Shown here in pieces: positions 17,679 through 28,844 of a stretch of 64,000 nucleotides of DNA. Position 1 is the first letter of the stretch; each line of letters opens with the position of its first letter. The notes beneath the pieces are model-generated. The model saw only the letters and a list, made by a program, of their open reading frames with translations, had not been told where the DNA came from and made no database searches. The translations under genes were made by a program, and so were the position numbers. This DNA comes from Rheinheimera sp. 1928-s (GTDB taxonomy: Bacteria; Pseudomonadota; Gammaproteobacteria; Enterobacterales; Alteromonadaceae), in contig NZ_JARIXP010000011.1 of NCBI RefSeq assembly GCF_029269265.1, positions 1-64,000 on the forward strand, in the 5' to 3' direction.

Positions 17679-18356
17679 TCAGTCGAGGTGTCGGATCAGG
17701 TCTGTGAAGTGGGAAATATGTAAATCTGCGCCCCAAAGTTCAGTTTTATCATCTGGCCCAACATAACCAAAATCACACATCACAGTTTGCATGCCAGCAC
17801 GACGGCCTGCTTCTATGTCGCGCTCTGCATCTCCTATATACCAACACTGGTTTGCAGAGACCTGCATATAGTGAGCAGCCATCCATAACGGAGTTGGATC
17901 AGGTTTACGTTGTGCCAGGCTGTCACCGCCCAGTAACAAGCGGCTTTTTAATAAGGCAGGTAACTGACGTTGTACTTTGGCGGCGAGCTTATAAGGTTTA
18001 TTGGTCACTATGGCCCAAGGGATGTTGCGTGCCTCAAGCGCTGCAAATAACTCTTCAGTGCCTGGAAACAAGCGGCTGTGTACGCCGCTATGCTCATGGT
18101 AATAATCCAGCAGGCTTTGGCGTGCTTTGCCAAAATCAATGTCTTTTAGCGCTTCACCAAAACCAAGCTGCAGTAGACCTTTGGCACCATGCGAGGCCAT
18201 AGGACGATATTCTTCGTAGCTTTTTTCTGGCATACCATGCTGTCGCAGAACAAAATTCAGAGCTGCGCCTAAATCCTGTGCTGTATCGACCAGCGTGCCA
18301 TCCAAATCAAATAAAATGGCGGCTGGTTTTTTAAGTGTAATGAGCTGTTGGGTCAT
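17679..18356 (-). CDS. gph: Phosphoglycolate phosphatase (HAD family)
   Basis: This 225-residue HAD hydrolase removes phosphate from 2-phosphoglycolate formed during DNA 3'-end repair. Motif I is [14 protein letters not shown] (about 15-28). Motif II is AIVTNKP (about 115), and motif III/IV is [10 protein letters not shown] and [17 protein letters not shown]. Gph or a close PGP-type paralogue (MupP/UbiG-linked phosphatase) is possible. The gene overlaps ubiG by four bases, a linkage common in gammaproteobacteria. Confidence 0.88.
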   Translation of the reverse strand: MTQQLITLKKPAAILFDLDGTLVDTAQDLGAALNFVLRQHGMPEKSYEEYRPMASHGAKGLLQLGFGEALKDIDFGKARQSLLDYYHEHSGVHSRLFPGTEELFAALEARNIPWAIVTNKPYKLAAKVQRQLPALLKSRLLLGGDSLAQRKPDPTPLWMAAHYMQVSANQCWYIGDAERDIEAGRRAGMQTVMCDFGYVGPDDKTELWGADLHISHFTDLIRHLD

Positions 18357-19075
18357 AACGGCTTTTTCGCTACCACAAAATAATTTACATCCAGCCCAGG
18401 GCCAGTGCGGAAGGACTGATTAATAGGGTTGTAATGCAGACCAGTGGCATCGACCACCTGTAAACCCGCATCATCAATAAAACGCATCAAATCAGAAGGG
18501 CGGATAAACTTCTCAAACTCATGAGTACCTTTGGGGACCAGTTTGAGTACCTGTTCAGCACCGACAATAGCCATCAGATAGGCTTTCCAGGTTTTATTTA
18601 AGGTCGAGAACACCAGCGTAGCGCCGGGTTTGGCTAAATCAGCACAAGCCTTCACCACAGAAGCAGGTTCTGGCACATGCTCCAGCATTTCCATGCAGGT
18701 CACTAAATCAAAGGCGCCTTGGTTGGCTGCGGCAAAATCTTCCGCAGTGCTTTGCTGATACTGGACTGATACCGCAGATTCCAATGCATGCAATTTGGCC
18801 ACGGTTAACGCTTCGTCAGCCATATCAATGCCTGTGACTTCAGCCCCGGCTTTCGCCATCGCTTCAGCCAAAATGCCGCCGCCACAACCTACATCTACAG
18901 CTTTTTTCCCGAATAAGCCTTGCACCTGATCACTGATAAAGGCCAGACGGCAAGGATTCAGTTGGTGTAACGGCTTAAATTCACCGGACGGATCCCACCA
19001 GCGAGAGGCGATTTCATTAAACTTGGCAATTTCGGCCGGATCAACATTGGAAGAGGGGTTCATAAGCGTATCCAT
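18353..19075 (-). CDS. ubiG: Ubiquinone biosynthesis O-methyltransferase UbiG
   Basis: UbiG performs both O-methylations in ubiquinone synthesis. It has 240 residues and matches the E. coli enzyme throughout: [30 protein letters not shown] motif [28 protein letters not shown] and GLHYNPI. An alternative start four codons in is possible. It is translationally coupled to gph through an ATGA overlap and divergent from gyrA. Confidence 0.95.
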   Translation of the reverse strand: MDTLMNPSSNVDPAEIAKFNEIASRWWDPSGEFKPLHQLNPCRLAFISDQVQGLFGKKAVDVGCGGGILAEAMAKAGAEVTGIDMADEALTVAKLHALESAVSVQYQQSTAEDFAAANQGAFDLVTCMEMLEHVPEPASVVKACADLAKPGATLVFSTLNKTWKAYLMAIVGAEQVLKLVPKGTHEFEKFIRPSDLMRFIDDAGLQVVDATGLHYNPINQSFRTGPGLDVNYFVVAKKPL

Positions 19076-19159
19076 TTAAAATTTTGCCTATTATAAGGCC
19101 TTGATCTGTTTGAGCAATGCTGTACAAAGCACAACAGAACTGGCAAGGTATTTTTTCTG

Positions 19160-19168
19160 TGGTAGAAT
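19160..19168 (+). promoter_or_regulatory. Extended -10 promoter of gyrA
   Basis: TGGTAGAAT forms an extended -10, with CTGGCA at 17 bases as a weak -35. It lies about 70 bases before the gyrA ATG. Confidence 0.5.
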
Positions 19169-19240
19169 CCGCCTTTGTCCCGCGACCCATTACAGTAAAA
19201 AACGCGGGTATCTTGTTGATTTAAGGGAAAAAAGCTTTTT

Positions 19241-21865
19241 ATGACAAATTTGGCCAAAGAAATTGTTCCCATTAATATCGAAGAAGAATTAAAGAATTCT
19301 TATCTCGATTATGCAATGAGCGTTATTGTGGGGCGTGCCTTACCGGACGTAAGGGACGGTTTAAAGCCTGTTCACCGTCGCGTTTTGTTTGCGATGAAAG
19401 AGTTAGGCAATGACTGGAATAAAGCCTACAAAAAATCTGCCCGTGTCGTCGGTGACGTCATAGGTAAATACCATCCACACGGTGACAGCGCTGTATACGA
19501 CACTATAGTTCGTATGGCTCAGCCTTTCTCCTTACGTTATATGTTGGTTGACGGTCAGGGTAACTTCGGTTCCGTAGACGGTGACTCAGCAGCAGCTATG
19601 CGTTATACCGAAGTGCGTATGTCGCGTATCGCAGGGGAATTATTAGCCGATCTGGATAAAGAAACAGTCGACTTTGTGCCTAACTACGACGGCACTGAAA
19701 TGATCCCGGCTGTATTACCTACTAAAATCCCAAACCTGCTGGTCAACGGCTCGTCAGGTATTGCGGTTGGTATGGCGACCAATATTCCGCCACACAATTT
19801 AAATGAAGTGATTGATGCCTGTCTTGCATTGATTGCTAATCCGGATATCAGCATTCCAGAACTGATGGAACTGATGCCGGGACCAGATTTCCCGACAGCC
19901 GCTATTATCAATGGCCGTCGTGGCATCGAAGAAGCCTACCGTACTGGTCGTGGTAAGGTGTATATCCGCGCCAGAACTCATATCGAAACTGACGAAAAAA
20001 CCGGTCGCGAGACTATTGTTGTCGACGAAATTCCTTATCAGGTCAACAAAGCCCGTCTGATTGAAAAAATCGCCGAACTGGTGAAAGAAAAGCGCATCGA
20101 AGGCATTTCAGCATTACGCGACGAGTCTGATAAAGACGGTATGCGTATTGTGATTGAAGTGAAACGTGGCGAATCGTCAGATGTACTGATCAACCACTTG
20201 TATACCCAAACTCAGATGCAAACCGTGTTTGGTATCAACATGGTAGCCCTGGATCAGGGCCAACCGAAGTTGATGGGCTTAAAACACATGCTGCAATGTT
20301 TTGTGTTGCACCGCCGTGAAGTGGTGACACGCAGAACAGTTTATGACTTACGTAAAGCTCGTGACCGCGCTCATATCTTAGAAGGCTTGGCTATTGCTCT
20401 GGCGAACATTGATGAAATTATTGATTTAATCAAAAACTCATCAAGCCCGGCCGACGCCAAACAAGGTTTAGTGGCTCGTGGCTGGCAGCTAGGTGATGTC
20501 AGCGCCATGTTAGAACGTGCCGGTGAAAACGCCGCCCGTCCTGAATGGCTGGAAGAGCATTTTGGTATTCGTGATGGCGAGTATTTCCTGACTGAACAAC
20601 AGGCTCAGGCCATCTTAGATTTACGTTTACACAAACTGACTGGTCTGGAACATGAAAAAATTCTGGACGAGTACAAAGAGTTATTAGTGCTGATTGCTGA
20701 GTTATTACACATTCTGGGTAGCCCGGAGCGTTTAATGGAAGTGATCTGTGAAGAGTTAGAAGCTGCAAAAGCCCAATATGGTGATGCCCGTCGTACTGAA
20801 ATTCAGGACAACTCGATGGATATCAACATGGAAGACTTGATCACTGAAGAAGACGTGGTCGTGACTCTGTCGCATTTAGGCTACGCCAAGTATCAGGCTC
20901 TGTCTGACTATGAAGCTCAGCGTCGTGGTGGTCGTGGTAAAGCGGCAACTACAGTAAAAGACGAAGACTTTGTCGACCAGCTTTTGATCGCCAGTACTCA
21001 CGATACGATTTTGTGTTTCTCTAACCGTGGTCGTCTGTACTGGATGAAGGTGTATCAATTACCGCTGGCCTCCCGTCAGGCGCGTGGTAAGCCAATAGTT
21101 AACTTACTGCCACTGGAAGAAAACGAACGTATCACCGCTATTCTGCCGGTTCGTGAATACGAAGAAGGCAAGTATGTGTTTATGGCCACTGCCAACGGTA
21201 CTGTGAAGAAAACCTCACTGACTGAATACTCTCGTCCACGTAGCAACGGCATTATTGCCGTGAACCTGAACGAAGGCGATCAGCTGATTGGTGTGGATAT
21301 CACAGACGGCAACAGCCAGATTATGTTGTTCTCCGACGACGGCAAAGTAGTACGCTTTAAGGAAGATCAGGTTCGTCCAATGGGCCGTGGCGCTACAGGT
21401 GTTCGTGGTATTCGTTTACGCGAAAACGGCTCTGTGGTGTCCTTGATTGTTCCGAAGAGCGAAGGCGCTATTCTGACGGTGACTGAAAACGGCTACGGTA
21501 AACGTACCGCATTGCAGGAATACCCAGAGAAGAGCCGCGCTACTCAAGGTGTGGTCTCTATTAAAGTCTCCGAACGTAATGGTCTGGTGGTAGGTGCAGT
21601 ACAAGTGAATGCGTTGGATGAAATCATGCTGATTTCTGACAAAGGCACACTGGTACGGACCCGCGTCAGCGAAGTATCACAAGTAGGCCGTAACACCGCT
21701 GGTGTTATTCTGATCCGCACCATCGAAGGTGAAAAAGTAGTAGGTGTACAACGCATCGACGAAATTCAGGATCAGGACGAAGTAGCAGCCGCAGAAGCGG
21801 AAGCTGCCGCATTAGCCGCACAAAATCCGACAGAAGATACTGTCGCGGACGGCGAAGAAGAGTAA
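19241..21865 (+). CDS. gyrA: DNA gyrase subunit A
   Basis: GyrA is the DNA-cleaving and rejoining subunit of gyrase. It has 874 residues. The quinolone-determining stretch [17 protein letters not shown] has Ser83 and Asp87, the sensitive wild-type residues. The catalytic Tyr122 is in AAMRYTE, and the GyrA box QRRGGRG needed for wrapping is at about 559. The C-terminal beta-pinwheel repeats and an acidic tail follow. It stands alone, ended by an unusually strong hairpin. Confidence 0.98.
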   Translation: MTNLAKEIVPINIEEELKNSYLDYAMSVIVGRALPDVRDGLKPVHRRVLFAMKELGNDWNKAYKKSARVVGDVIGKYHPHGDSAVYDTIVRMAQPFSLRYMLVDGQGNFGSVDGDSAAAMRYTEVRMSRIAGELLADLDKETVDFVPNYDGTEMIPAVLPTKIPNLLVNGSSGIAVGMATNIPPHNLNEVIDACLALIANPDISIPELMELMPGPDFPTAAIINGRRGIEEAYRTGRGKVYIRARTHIETDEKTGRETIVVDEIPYQVNKARLIEKIAELVKEKRIEGISALRDESDKDGMRIVIEVKRGESSDVLINHLYTQTQMQTVFGINMVALDQGQPKLMGLKHMLQCFVLHRREVVTRRTVYDLRKARDRAHILEGLAIALANIDEIIDLIKNSSSPADAKQGLVARGWQLGDVSAMLERAGENAARPEWLEEHFGIRDGEYFLTEQQAQAILDLRLHKLTGLEHEKILDEYKELLVLIAELLHILGSPERLMEVICEELEAAKAQYGDARRTEIQDNSMDINMEDLITEEDVVVTLSHLGYAKYQALSDYEAQRRGGRGKAATTVKDEDFVDQLLIASTHDTILCFSNRGRLYWMKVYQLPLASRQARGKPIVNLLPLEENERITAILPVREYEEGKYVFMATANGTVKKTSLTEYSRPRSNGIIAVNLNEGDQLIGVDITDGNSQIMLFSDDGKVVRFKEDQVRPMGRGATGVRGIRLRENGSVVSLIVPKSEGAILTVTENGYGKRTALQEYPEKSRATQGVVSIKVSERNGLVVGAVQVNALDEIMLISDKGTLVRTRVSEVSQVGRNTAGVILIRTIEGEKVVGVQRIDEIQDQDEVAAAEAEAAALAAQNPTEDTVADGEEE

Positions 21866-21877
21866 GACTGTTAAGAA

Positions 21878-21927
21878 GGGGCCAGATCACATTACTTAAA
21901 AAATAATGTGATCTGGCCCCTTTTTTA
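21878..21927 (+). terminator. gyrA terminator with perfect 17-bp stem
   Basis: The left arm (21878-21894) begins GGGGCCAGATCACATTA and pairs perfectly with 21904-21920 around the loop CTTAAAAAA; seven T follow. It works as a terminator by form. The GGGGCCAGATCA end also resembles REP-type palindromes that are spread by RAYT transposases. Confidence 0.85.
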
Positions 21928-22116
21928 TTTCTGTCTTTTGCAAAGTGCGCTAAAGTAGCGGCTGTTTAAAAAGAGCCGTCCAGACGTCAGGATTATTCGT
22001 TGACAGCACTTTTCGTTATAACCCAAGGCCACAATAACAAAGATCATCCAAAGATGACCCAAAGCAGTTTTCTAATTTGTTTTTCATTCGATAAAGCGTT
22101 GTAACAGGAGCAAGAG

Positions 22117-23196
22117 ATGACCACCTATAACTTTTGTGCTGGCCCGGCTATGTTGCCGGTGGAAGTGATGCAACAAGCACAGGAAGAGTTGATCAACTGG
22201 CATGGTCGCGGCTGCTCCATTATGGAGATGAGTCACAGAGGCAAAGATTTTATGCAAGTTGCGGCTCAGGCAGAGCAGGACCTGCGCGATTTATTGTGCA
22301 TACCAGCCAACTACAAAGTGCTGTTTATGCACGGTGGTGGCCGCGGTCAGTTTTCAGCTGTACCACTGAATTTAGCCAAAACCGGTGTCAGTGCAGATTA
22401 TATAGTTTCAGGCGCCTGGTCTAAGGCTGCGGTTGAAGAAGCAGAGAAATTCACCGCCTTAAAAGCTCAGGCTATTCAGTTTAAGCAAGATGGTCTTCGC
22501 ACTTTAGTACCGGCATCCGACTGGCAGTTGAACGACAATGCCAGCTTCGTGCATTTTTGCCCGAACGAAACAGTGGATGGCATGGAGTTTATCGACTTAC
22601 CCAGCACCAAAGTGCCTTTAGTGGCCGATCTGTCATCCACCATCTTATCGCGTCATATTGACGTCAGCCGTTATGGTGTGATTTACGCCGGTGCCCAGAA
22701 GAATATTGGGCCCTCTGGTTTAACGCTTGCGATTGTGCGCGAAGACTTGTTACCGGCCAAAGGCAGCAGCATTCCGAGCGTTCTGGATTATCGTTTGGCC
22801 GCTGACAATGACAGTATGTTTAATACACCTCCTACTTATGCCTGGTATCTGGCCGGTTTAGTCTTCCAGTGGCTGAAACGTCAGGGTGGTGTAGAGGCGA
22901 TGCAGCAGCTTAATGCCGTTAAAGCACAAACCTTGTATGGTTATATCGACCAAAGCGATTTTTATCGTAATGACGTAGCGCCACAATTCCGCTCATCGAT
23001 GAACGTGCCGTTTTTATTAGGTGACGAAACGCTGAATGACTTGTTTGTCAGCGAAGCCGAAGCCAATGGTTTGTTGGCATTAAAAGGCCATCGTATGGTC
23101 GGCGGTATGCGCGCCAGTATTTACAACGCTATGCCATTAGAAGGCGTACAAACTTTAGTGACTTTTATGAAAGAATTTGAGCGGGTGCACGGCTGA
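22117..23196 (+). CDS. serC: Phosphoserine aminotransferase
   Basis: This PLP enzyme makes 3-phosphoserine (serine pathway) and the pyridoxine precursor 4-phosphohydroxy-threonine. It has 359 residues. Signatures are [26 protein letters not shown], the [14 protein letters not shown] phosphate loop and the PLP lysine in [12 protein letters not shown] (about 195). AGGAGCAAGAG precedes the ATG. Its stop overlaps the aroA start by one base, the usual serC-aroA operon. Confidence 0.97.
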   Translation: MTTYNFCAGPAMLPVEVMQQAQEELINWHGRGCSIMEMSHRGKDFMQVAAQAEQDLRDLLCIPANYKVLFMHGGGRGQFSAVPLNLAKTGVSADYIVSGAWSKAAVEEAEKFTALKAQAIQFKQDGLRTLVPASDWQLNDNASFVHFCPNETVDGMEFIDLPSTKVPLVADLSSTILSRHIDVSRYGVIYAGAQKNIGPSGLTLAIVREDLLPAKGSSIPSVLDYRLAADNDSMFNTPPTYAWYLAGLVFQWLKRQGGVEAMQQLNAVKAQTLYGYIDQSDFYRNDVAPQFRSSMNVPFLLGDETLNDLFVSEAEANGLLALKGHRMVGGMRASIYNAMPLEGVQTLVTFMKEFERVHG

Positions 23197-24482
23197 TGAA
23201 AACCTTAACCTTAGAGCCTATAGCTAAAGTGGAAGGCGTGGTGCATTTGCCTGGTTCAAAAAGCATTTCCAATCGCGCTTTATTACTGGCCGCTTTAGCC
23301 AAAGGCACAACCCGTATTACCAATTTGCTCGATAGCGACGACGTCAGCCATATGCTTAATGCCTTAACAGCACTTGGCGTACAGTTTTCGTTATCTGCGG
23401 ATAAAACAGTGTGCGAAATTACTGGTGTAGCTGGCGTATTTCAGCATAAAGAGCCGTTAGAACTGTTTTTAGGCAATGCCGGCACAGCGATGCGCCCCTT
23501 AACTGCAGCTTTGGCAGTATCCAATGTTGATGTGACCTTAACAGGTGAGCCACGGATGTACGAACGTCCTATTGGCCATTTGGTGGATGCCTTGCTGCAG
23601 TGGAATGCTGATATTGAGTATCTGCAGCACAAAGACTATCCGCCGCTGCGTATTCGCGGTCAAGCGCTGGCTGGCGGTAAAATCAGTATTGATGGCTCAG
23701 TCTCCAGTCAGTTTTTAACTGCTGTGCTGATGGCTGCACCTTTGCTGTCAGGTGACAGCGAAATTGTCATTAGCGGCGAGTTGGTGTCTAAGCCTTATAT
23801 TGATATTACCTTGGCCTTGATGGCTCGTTTTGGCGTGGCCGTCGAGAACAAGAACTATCAAAGCTTTGTCGTCAAAGGCAATCAGCAGTATCAGTCACCA
23901 GGTGATTTTCTGGTTGAAGGGGACGCATCTTCAGCCTCTTATTTCCTTGCCGCTGCTGCTATTAAAGGCGGCACCATTAAAGTCACAGGCATAGGCAAAA
24001 ATGCAGTGCAGGGTGATATTCACTTTGCCGACGCTTTAGAAGCCATGGGTGCAACGGTCGATTGGGGGTATGACTACATTTCGGTTACCCGTAACCAACT
24101 CAAAGGCATAGACCGTGATTACAACGCTATTCCTGATGCAGCCATGACTATTGCGACCACAGCATTATTTGCACAAGGTCCAACAGCTATCCGCAATGTG
24201 TACAACTGGCGCGTGAAGGAAACCGACCGTCTGAATGCTATGGCGACAGAACTACGCAAAGTAGGTGCTGAAGTGGAAGAAGGTGAAGATTACATATTGA
24301 TCACGCCACCAGCACAACTGAAACATGCCAGCATAGCCACCTACAACGACCACCGTATGGCCATGTGCTTCTCTTTGGTTGCGTTAAGTGACACTGCTGT
24401 GACCATTGAAGATCCGGATTGTACCCGCAAAACATTTCCTCAATACTTTGAAGTATTTAGCAAGTTAAGTACTTTGGCTTGA
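23196..24482 (+). CDS. aroA: 3-phosphoshikimate 1-carboxyvinyltransferase (EPSP synthase)
   Basis: This is the sixth step of the shikimate pathway. It has 428 residues. Motifs are [18 protein letters not shown] near the N-terminus, [18 protein letters not shown] (the class I glyphosate-sensitive type, with Gly and Pro in place) and the RVKETDRL and [13 protein letters not shown] blocks. It is translationally coupled to serC. Confidence 0.97.
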   Translation: MKTLTLEPIAKVEGVVHLPGSKSISNRALLLAALAKGTTRITNLLDSDDVSHMLNALTALGVQFSLSADKTVCEITGVAGVFQHKEPLELFLGNAGTAMRPLTAALAVSNVDVTLTGEPRMYERPIGHLVDALLQWNADIEYLQHKDYPPLRIRGQALAGGKISIDGSVSSQFLTAVLMAAPLLSGDSEIVISGELVSKPYIDITLALMARFGVAVENKNYQSFVVKGNQQYQSPGDFLVEGDASSASYFLAAAAIKGGTIKVTGIGKNAVQGDIHFADALEAMGATVDWGYDYISVTRNQLKGIDRDYNAIPDAAMTIATTALFAQGPTAIRNVYNWRVKETDRLNAMATELRKVGAEVEEGEDYILITPPAQLKHASIATYNDHRMAMCFSLVALSDTAVTIEDPDCTRKTFPQYFEVFSKLSTLA

Positions 24483-24488
24483 AAATAA

Positions 24489-24511
24489 CGCGTAACCCAA
24501 ATGGTTACGCG
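24489..24511 (+). terminator. Hairpin after aroA
   Basis: The perfect 9-base stem CGCGTAACC/GGTTACGCG starts 7 bases past the aroA stop. No T-run follows, so it may be a weak or Rho-assisted terminator or an RNA stability element. Confidence 0.4.
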
Positions 24512-24596
24512 CTCCCTTTGATTAAACCGCGCTTTTTGTCATTTATTTCTGTATAATGCCGCATCTTTTTGTGTGTTCGACTGTTTTGGAGGCAGA

Positions 24597-25277
24597 ATGC
24601 AACAAGCGCCGGTAATTACCATTGACGGACCAGGTGGCTCAGGGAAAGGCACTATTTGCCGTTTAGTTTCCCAAAAACTGGGCTGGCATCTGCTGGATAG
24701 CGGAGCGATTTATCGTGTATTAGCTTTAGCAGCTATCCATCACCAGATTGACCCTTCTGACGAAGAAGCCTTACAGCCTTTGGCTGCTCACCTTGATGTA
24801 CAGTTTACCTGTGACGAACAAGGCAATACCCGCATTACGCTGGAAGGCGAAAATGTCACTCATACCATACGTACTGAAGAAGTAGGTTCTGTGGCCTCTA
24901 AAATTGCCTCTTTACCACGGGTACGTGAAGCTTTGTTACGCCGCCAACGTGCTTTTAAAGAAGCTCCTGGCTTAGTGGCAGATGGCCGTGATATGGGCAC
25001 TGTGGTGTTTCCACAGGCAGAAGTTAAAATCTTTTTAACAGCCGATGCGTCAGAGCGCGCCAGACGGCGTTATTTAGAGTTGAAAGAAAAGGGCCATGAT
25101 GTTAACATCGGCGACCTTTTGAGCGAAATACAGGCCCGTGACGAACGGGATATGAATCGCGCCGTAGCGCCATTAAAGCCTGCAAGCGATGCATACATGC
25201 TGGATTCGACCAATAAATCCATTGAACAAGTGTTGGACGAGGTTCTCAACGTCTGTAAAAAGTTGAACCAGGCCTAG
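24597..25277 (+). CDS. cmk: Cytidylate kinase
   Basis: Cmk phosphorylates CMP/dCMP. It has 226 residues (E. coli 227). The P-loop is [21 protein letters not shown] is the NMP-binding region, and [13 protein letters not shown] and [10 protein letters not shown] follow. The ATG at 24597 is selected because TTGGAGGC lies just before it and the family begins here; an in-frame GTG at 24573 would add eight residues. A TATAAT at 24552-24557 suggests a promoter of its own. It leads into rpsA as in other enterics. Confidence 0.95.
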   Translation: MQQAPVITIDGPGGSGKGTICRLVSQKLGWHLLDSGAIYRVLALAAIHHQIDPSDEEALQPLAAHLDVQFTCDEQGNTRITLEGENVTHTIRTEEVGSVASKIASLPRVREALLRRQRAFKEAPGLVADGRDMGTVVFPQAEVKIFLTADASERARRRYLELKEKGHDVNIGDLLSEIQARDERDMNRAVAPLKPASDAYMLDSTNKSIEQVLDEVLNVCKKLNQA

Positions 25278-25293
25278 ACCTTCACGTTGGACA

Positions 25294-25349
25294 GCTTGTC
25301 GCAAGGAAGATGACAAGTTAACTTAGCAACCCCATGACACAGGACTGTG
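25294..25349 (+). promoter_or_regulatory. rpsA leader hairpins with GGA loops
   Basis: The leader has a stem CTTGTC/GACAAG (25295-25300 and 25312-25317) with AAGGAAG in its loop. A second small hairpin CACA-GGAC-TGTG lies at 25338-25349. There is no ordinary Shine-Dalgarno before the ATG. In gammaproteobacteria the rpsA initiation region is structured and S1 autoregulates through it; this leader fits that picture. Confidence 0.55.
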
Positions 25350-25378
25350 CGTGGAGCACTTAAACTGAAAAAGTGAAT

Positions 25379-27055
25379 ATGACTGAAAATTTTGCACTAC
25401 TGTTTGAGGAAAGCCTCAAGACTATCGAAACTCGCCCTGGTTCTATCGTTAAAGGAACCATCGTTGCTATCCATAAAGACGTAGTACTGGTTGACGCCGG
25501 TCTGAAATCTGAAGCAGCAATCCCGGTTGAACAATTCAAAAACCTGGCTGGCGAGATTGAAGTGAGCGTTGGTGACATCATCGACGTAGCTCTGGACGCG
25601 GTAGAAGACGGTTTCGGTGAAACCTTATTATCTCGTGAAAAAGCTAAACGCCATGAATCCTGGGTTCGCCTGGAAAAAGCTTGTGAAGATAAAGTTACTG
25701 TTATCGGTATCATCACTGGCAAAGTTAAAGGCGGTTTCACTGTCGAAGTCGATGGTATCCGTGCATTCCTGCCTGGTTCATTAGTTGACGTGCGTCCGGT
25801 ACGTGACACATTACACTTAGAACACAAAGAACTTGAGTTCAAAGTAATCAAATTGGATCAGAAGCGTAACAACGTGGTTGTATCACGTCGTGCTGTGATC
25901 GAATCTGAAAGCAGTGCTGAGCGCGATACACTGTTACAAAACTTAGAAGAAGGCATGGAAGTTAAAGGTATCGTTAAGAACCTGACTGACTACGGTGCAT
26001 TCGTAGATTTAGGTGGCGTTGACGGTTTACTGCACATCACTGACATGGCTTGGAAACGTGTTAAACACCCAAGCGAAATCGTCAATGTTGGCGACGAAAT
26101 CCCAGTTAAGGTTCTGAAGTTTGACCGTGAGAAACAACGTGTTTCTTTAGGTCTGAAGCAAATGGGTGAAGATCCATGGGCCGCTATCGCTTCACGTTAC
26201 CCAGAAGGTGCTCGCATCACTGGTCGCGTAACTAACCTGACTGATTACGGCTGCTTCGTAGAAATCGAAGAAGGCGTTGAAGGTTTAGTACACGTTTCAG
26301 AAATGGACTGGACTAACAAAAACATCCACCCATCTAAAGTTGTTAACTTAGGTGATTCAGTGGAAGTTATGGTCTTGGAAATCGACGAAGAACGTCGTCG
26401 TATTTCTTTAGGTCTGAAACAATGTAAAGCCAACCCATGGGAAGAGTTCGCTAAGGGCTTCAACAAGGGTGACCGCGTATCTGGTAAGATCAAGTCAATC
26501 ACTGACTTCGGTATCTTCATCGGTTTAGACGGTGGCATCGACGGTTTAGTACACCTGTCAGACATCAGCTGGAATTCAACTGGCGAAGACGCTGTACGTG
26601 AATTCAAGAAAGGCGACGAAGTACACGCAGTTGTGTTACAAGTTGACCCAGAGCGTGAGCGTATCTCTTTAGGCATCAAGCAATTAGACGAAGACCCGTT
26701 CAACGGCTACCTTGCTGATAACAAAAAAGGTGCTATCGTTAAAGGCAACGTAACTGCAGTTGACGCGAAAGGCGCTACTGTAATGCTGGAAGGTGGTGTT
26801 GAAGGTTACGTTCGCGTATCTGACATCGCTCGTGAGCGTATCGAAGACGCTACTACAGTATTAAAAGTTGGTGAAGAAGTAGAAGCTCGCCTGATGGGTG
26901 TTGACCGCAAAAACCGCGTAATCAGCCTGTCAATCAAAGCGAAATTCGAAGCTGAAGAAAAAGAAGCTATGGATACGATCAAAAAGCAGGATGATACTGA
27001 TTTTGGTGGTAACGCTATGGCCGAAGCATTCAAAGCTGCTCAAAAAGCTGACTAA
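25379..27055 (+). CDS. rpsA: 30S ribosomal protein S1
   Basis: S1 holds mRNA on the 30S subunit. It has 558 residues with six S1/OB repeats; the central ones begin at [36 protein letters not shown] and [18 protein letters not shown]. The ATG at 25379 gives [14 protein letters not shown] as in E. coli; a GTG two codons upstream is in frame. Codon use is strongly biased, as expected for a highly expressed gene. Conserved order: cmk-rpsA-ihfB. Confidence 0.98.
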   Translation: MTENFALLFEESLKTIETRPGSIVKGTIVAIHKDVVLVDAGLKSEAAIPVEQFKNLAGEIEVSVGDIIDVALDAVEDGFGETLLSREKAKRHESWVRLEKACEDKVTVIGIITGKVKGGFTVEVDGIRAFLPGSLVDVRPVRDTLHLEHKELEFKVIKLDQKRNNVVVSRRAVIESESSAERDTLLQNLEEGMEVKGIVKNLTDYGAFVDLGGVDGLLHITDMAWKRVKHPSEIVNVGDEIPVKVLKFDREKQRVSLGLKQMGEDPWAAIASRYPEGARITGRVTNLTDYGCFVEIEEGVEGLVHVSEMDWTNKNIHPSKVVNLGDSVEVMVLEIDEERRRISLGLKQCKANPWEEFAKGFNKGDRVSGKIKSITDFGIFIGLDGGIDGLVHLSDISWNSTGEDAVREFKKGDEVHAVVLQVDPERERISLGIKQLDEDPFNGYLADNKKGAIVKGNVTAVDAKGATVMLEGGVEGYVRVSDIARERIEDATTVLKVGEEVEARLMGVDRKNRVISLSIKAKFEAEEKEAMDTIKKQDDTDFGGNAMAEAFKAAQKAD

Positions 27056-27069
27056 TTGATGCTTGTATA

Positions 27070-27099
27070 GAAGGGCTGGAGCATTTGCTCCGGTCCTTC
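27070..27099 (+). terminator. Hairpin between rpsA and ihfB
   Basis: A 13-base stem with two G-U pairs (GAAGGGCTGGAGC against GCTCCGGTCCTTC) has an ATTT loop and is followed by ATTCT. It may partly terminate rpsA transcripts or separate the messages. Confidence 0.45.
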
Positions 27100-27124
27100 A
27101 TTCTACTGATACAGCGGAGGGTCC

Positions 27125-27409
27125 ATGACCAAATCTGAATTGATCGAAAAACTGTCTACTGATTTTTCTCATGTCCAGGTGAAAGACATCGAATCTTCAG
27201 TCAAAGAAATTCTGGAACAAATGGCCACCTCACTGGCGAATAACGAGCGTATCGAAATTCGTGGTTTTGGTAGTTTTTCTCTGCATTACCGCGCACCTCG
27301 TGTAGGTCGCAATCCAAAAACCGGCGATAAAGTGGAATTAGATGGCAAATACGTGCCTCATTTCAAACCGGGTAAAGAATTACGTGACCGGGTGAAAACT
27401 AACACCTGA
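27125..27409 (+). CDS. ihfB: Integration host factor subunit beta
   Basis: This is a 94-residue nucleoid protein of the HU/IHF family that bends DNA with IhfA. It has [11 protein letters not shown], the beta-arm region [25 protein letters not shown] with the intercalating proline, and [15 protein letters not shown] strong ribosome site GCGGAGGGTCC precedes the ATG. It lies in the cmk-rpsA-ihfB-lapAB cluster. Confidence 0.98.
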   Translation: MTKSELIEKLSTDFSHVQVKDIESSVKEILEQMATSLANNERIEIRGFGSFSLHYRAPRVGRNPKTGDKVELDGKYVPHFKPGKELRDRVKTNT

Positions 27410-27444
27410 TCTCTTTTCAGCTAAAAAACGGGGTTGACGGAGTT

Positions 27445-27687
27445 TTGACCAGATTTTTTTATGTTGTATTTATTATTGCCCTGATTATTTTCGGGCTTAT
27501 TCTGGGTTCCCTCAATCAGCAAGTTGCTGAATTTAATTATCTTATTGCAAAATCAGAACTCAGAGTGGTGGATATCGCCGCTCTGTTTTTAGTCTCTGGT
27601 TTTCTGCTTGGCCTGAGTGTGTCTATGGCCTTTATCCTGAAGGCAAAAACCAAAGGTTGGTTTGCTAAATCTTCAGATAAAACCTGA
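27445..27687 (+). CDS. lapA: LapA (YciS) membrane protein
   Basis: This is an 80-residue DUF1049 protein with two transmembrane helices (about 2-22 and 45-66). The family core GSLNQQVAEFNYLIAKSELRV lies between them. LapA partners LapB in control of lipopolysaccharide synthesis. No ATG is available at the right place; TTG at 27445 gives the family N-terminus, with GGAG unusually close before it. Confidence 0.9.
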   Translation: MTRFFYVVFIIALIIFGLILGSLNQQVAEFNYLIAKSELRVVDIAALFLVSGFLLGLSVSMAFILKAKTKGWFAKSSDKT

Positions 27688-27692
27688 CTCCT

Positions 27693-28823
27693 ATGCTGGA
27701 ACTGTTATTTCTGTTACTTCCTGTCGCCGCCGCTTACGGCTGGTTTATGGGCCGCAACAGCGAAAAACAAAAAGAGCTTAAGGGCAGGGCTTCTGTTACC
27801 AAAAACTTATCTTCAGGCTTAAATTTCCTGCTGACTGATCAGGAAGACAAAGCTATTGAGCAATTACTGCAATTGCTTGATGTGGAAGCCGCGACTATTG
27901 ATACCTACCTGGCATTAGCTAATCTGTTCCGTCGTCGTGGCGACTGGGATAAAGCCATTCGTATTCATGAAAAATTACATCAGTTAAAGCTGCCGAAACA
28001 GCAGGCCCAAAAGATACAATTTGAGCTGGCCAAAGATTACTTTAGTGCGGGTTTATACGATAGAGCCGAGCCTTTATTAAGCGCTCTGGTGCAGGCCGAA
28101 AGCATTCGCGAAGCTGTTTTAAAACAATTGTTTAGCTTATTTACAGCCACTCACGAATGGCAAAAAGCCATGGATTTCCGTGCTGTAGTAGAACAGACAG
28201 ATTCCCGTTCCTTACGTATTGGTGTGGCGAATTTTAGCTGTGAAGCCTGGCGTAAAGAACCGGCACCCAGCGATGCGTATCGCCAGTTGATCCAACGTTA
28301 TCCGGTGTCCTTAAGGCCTAAATACGAACTGGCAAAAAAGCTGATTGCAGAAGAAGAATTCACCGAAGCGCGTGAGCTGTTGCTGGCCATACTTCAACAA
28401 CGGCCACAATGGGCTGCAGAGTTATTGCCTTTAGTGCAACAAACAACTCCAGAACCAGCCGAGTGGCAACAACTACTTACTGAGCTGAGCCGCAAACATA
28501 AAAACATCAGCGCTATAGCTGAGTTGGCAGAGTTTTATGCGCAAGGCGAAAACCTGCAGCAGGCTGAAAATTTGCTGACGGATAAACTCAGGCAGCAGCC
28601 GAATATCCGCTTATTCTTAAAATTCATTCAAATCAGACGGTTGCAAGACCCGTCTGAGCCACATTTGGCTGAAATAGAACAAATGTTACAGGCTTATCTG
28701 GATACCAAAGTGCTGTATCATTGCCGCAATTGTGGTTTTAAAACCAAGCAACCTTATTGGCTCTGTCCGTCTTGCCAGCAGTGGGAAACGGTGGAGCCAA
28801 TGACCGGCATTGACGGTCGCTGA
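27693..28823 (+). CDS. lapB: LapB (YciM) LPS assembly regulator
   Basis: LapB is a membrane-anchored TPR protein that steers FtsH-mediated degradation of LpxC. It has 376 residues: an N-terminal anchor (1-20), the conserved LLTDQEDKAIEQLLQLL and RRRGDWDKAIRIHEKL TPR start, and a C-terminal rubredoxin-like zinc knuckle with CRNCGF and CPSC at about 347-365. It lies 5 bases after lapA and 21 before pyrF. Confidence 0.96.
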   Translation: MLELLFLLLPVAAAYGWFMGRNSEKQKELKGRASVTKNLSSGLNFLLTDQEDKAIEQLLQLLDVEAATIDTYLALANLFRRRGDWDKAIRIHEKLHQLKLPKQQAQKIQFELAKDYFSAGLYDRAEPLLSALVQAESIREAVLKQLFSLFTATHEWQKAMDFRAVVEQTDSRSLRIGVANFSCEAWRKEPAPSDAYRQLIQRYPVSLRPKYELAKKLIAEEEFTEARELLLAILQQRPQWAAELLPLVQQTTPEPAEWQQLLTELSRKHKNISAIAELAEFYAQGENLQQAENLLTDKLRQQPNIRLFLKFIQIRRLQDPSEPHLAEIEQMLQAYLDTKVLYHCRNCGFKTKQPYWLCPSCQQWETVEPMTGIDGR

Positions 28824-28844
28824 TCTGACAATAAAGAGAATTTG

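Noticed and set aside
17467-17736. 89-codon minus-strand ORF downstream of gph
   Set aside because: It overlaps the gph 3' end in another frame, spans the gph terminator and NrdR region, and has no ribosome site or known domain.
19241-21865. Possible quinolone-resistance alleles in gyrA
   Set aside because: Ser83 and Asp87 are the normal sensitive residues.
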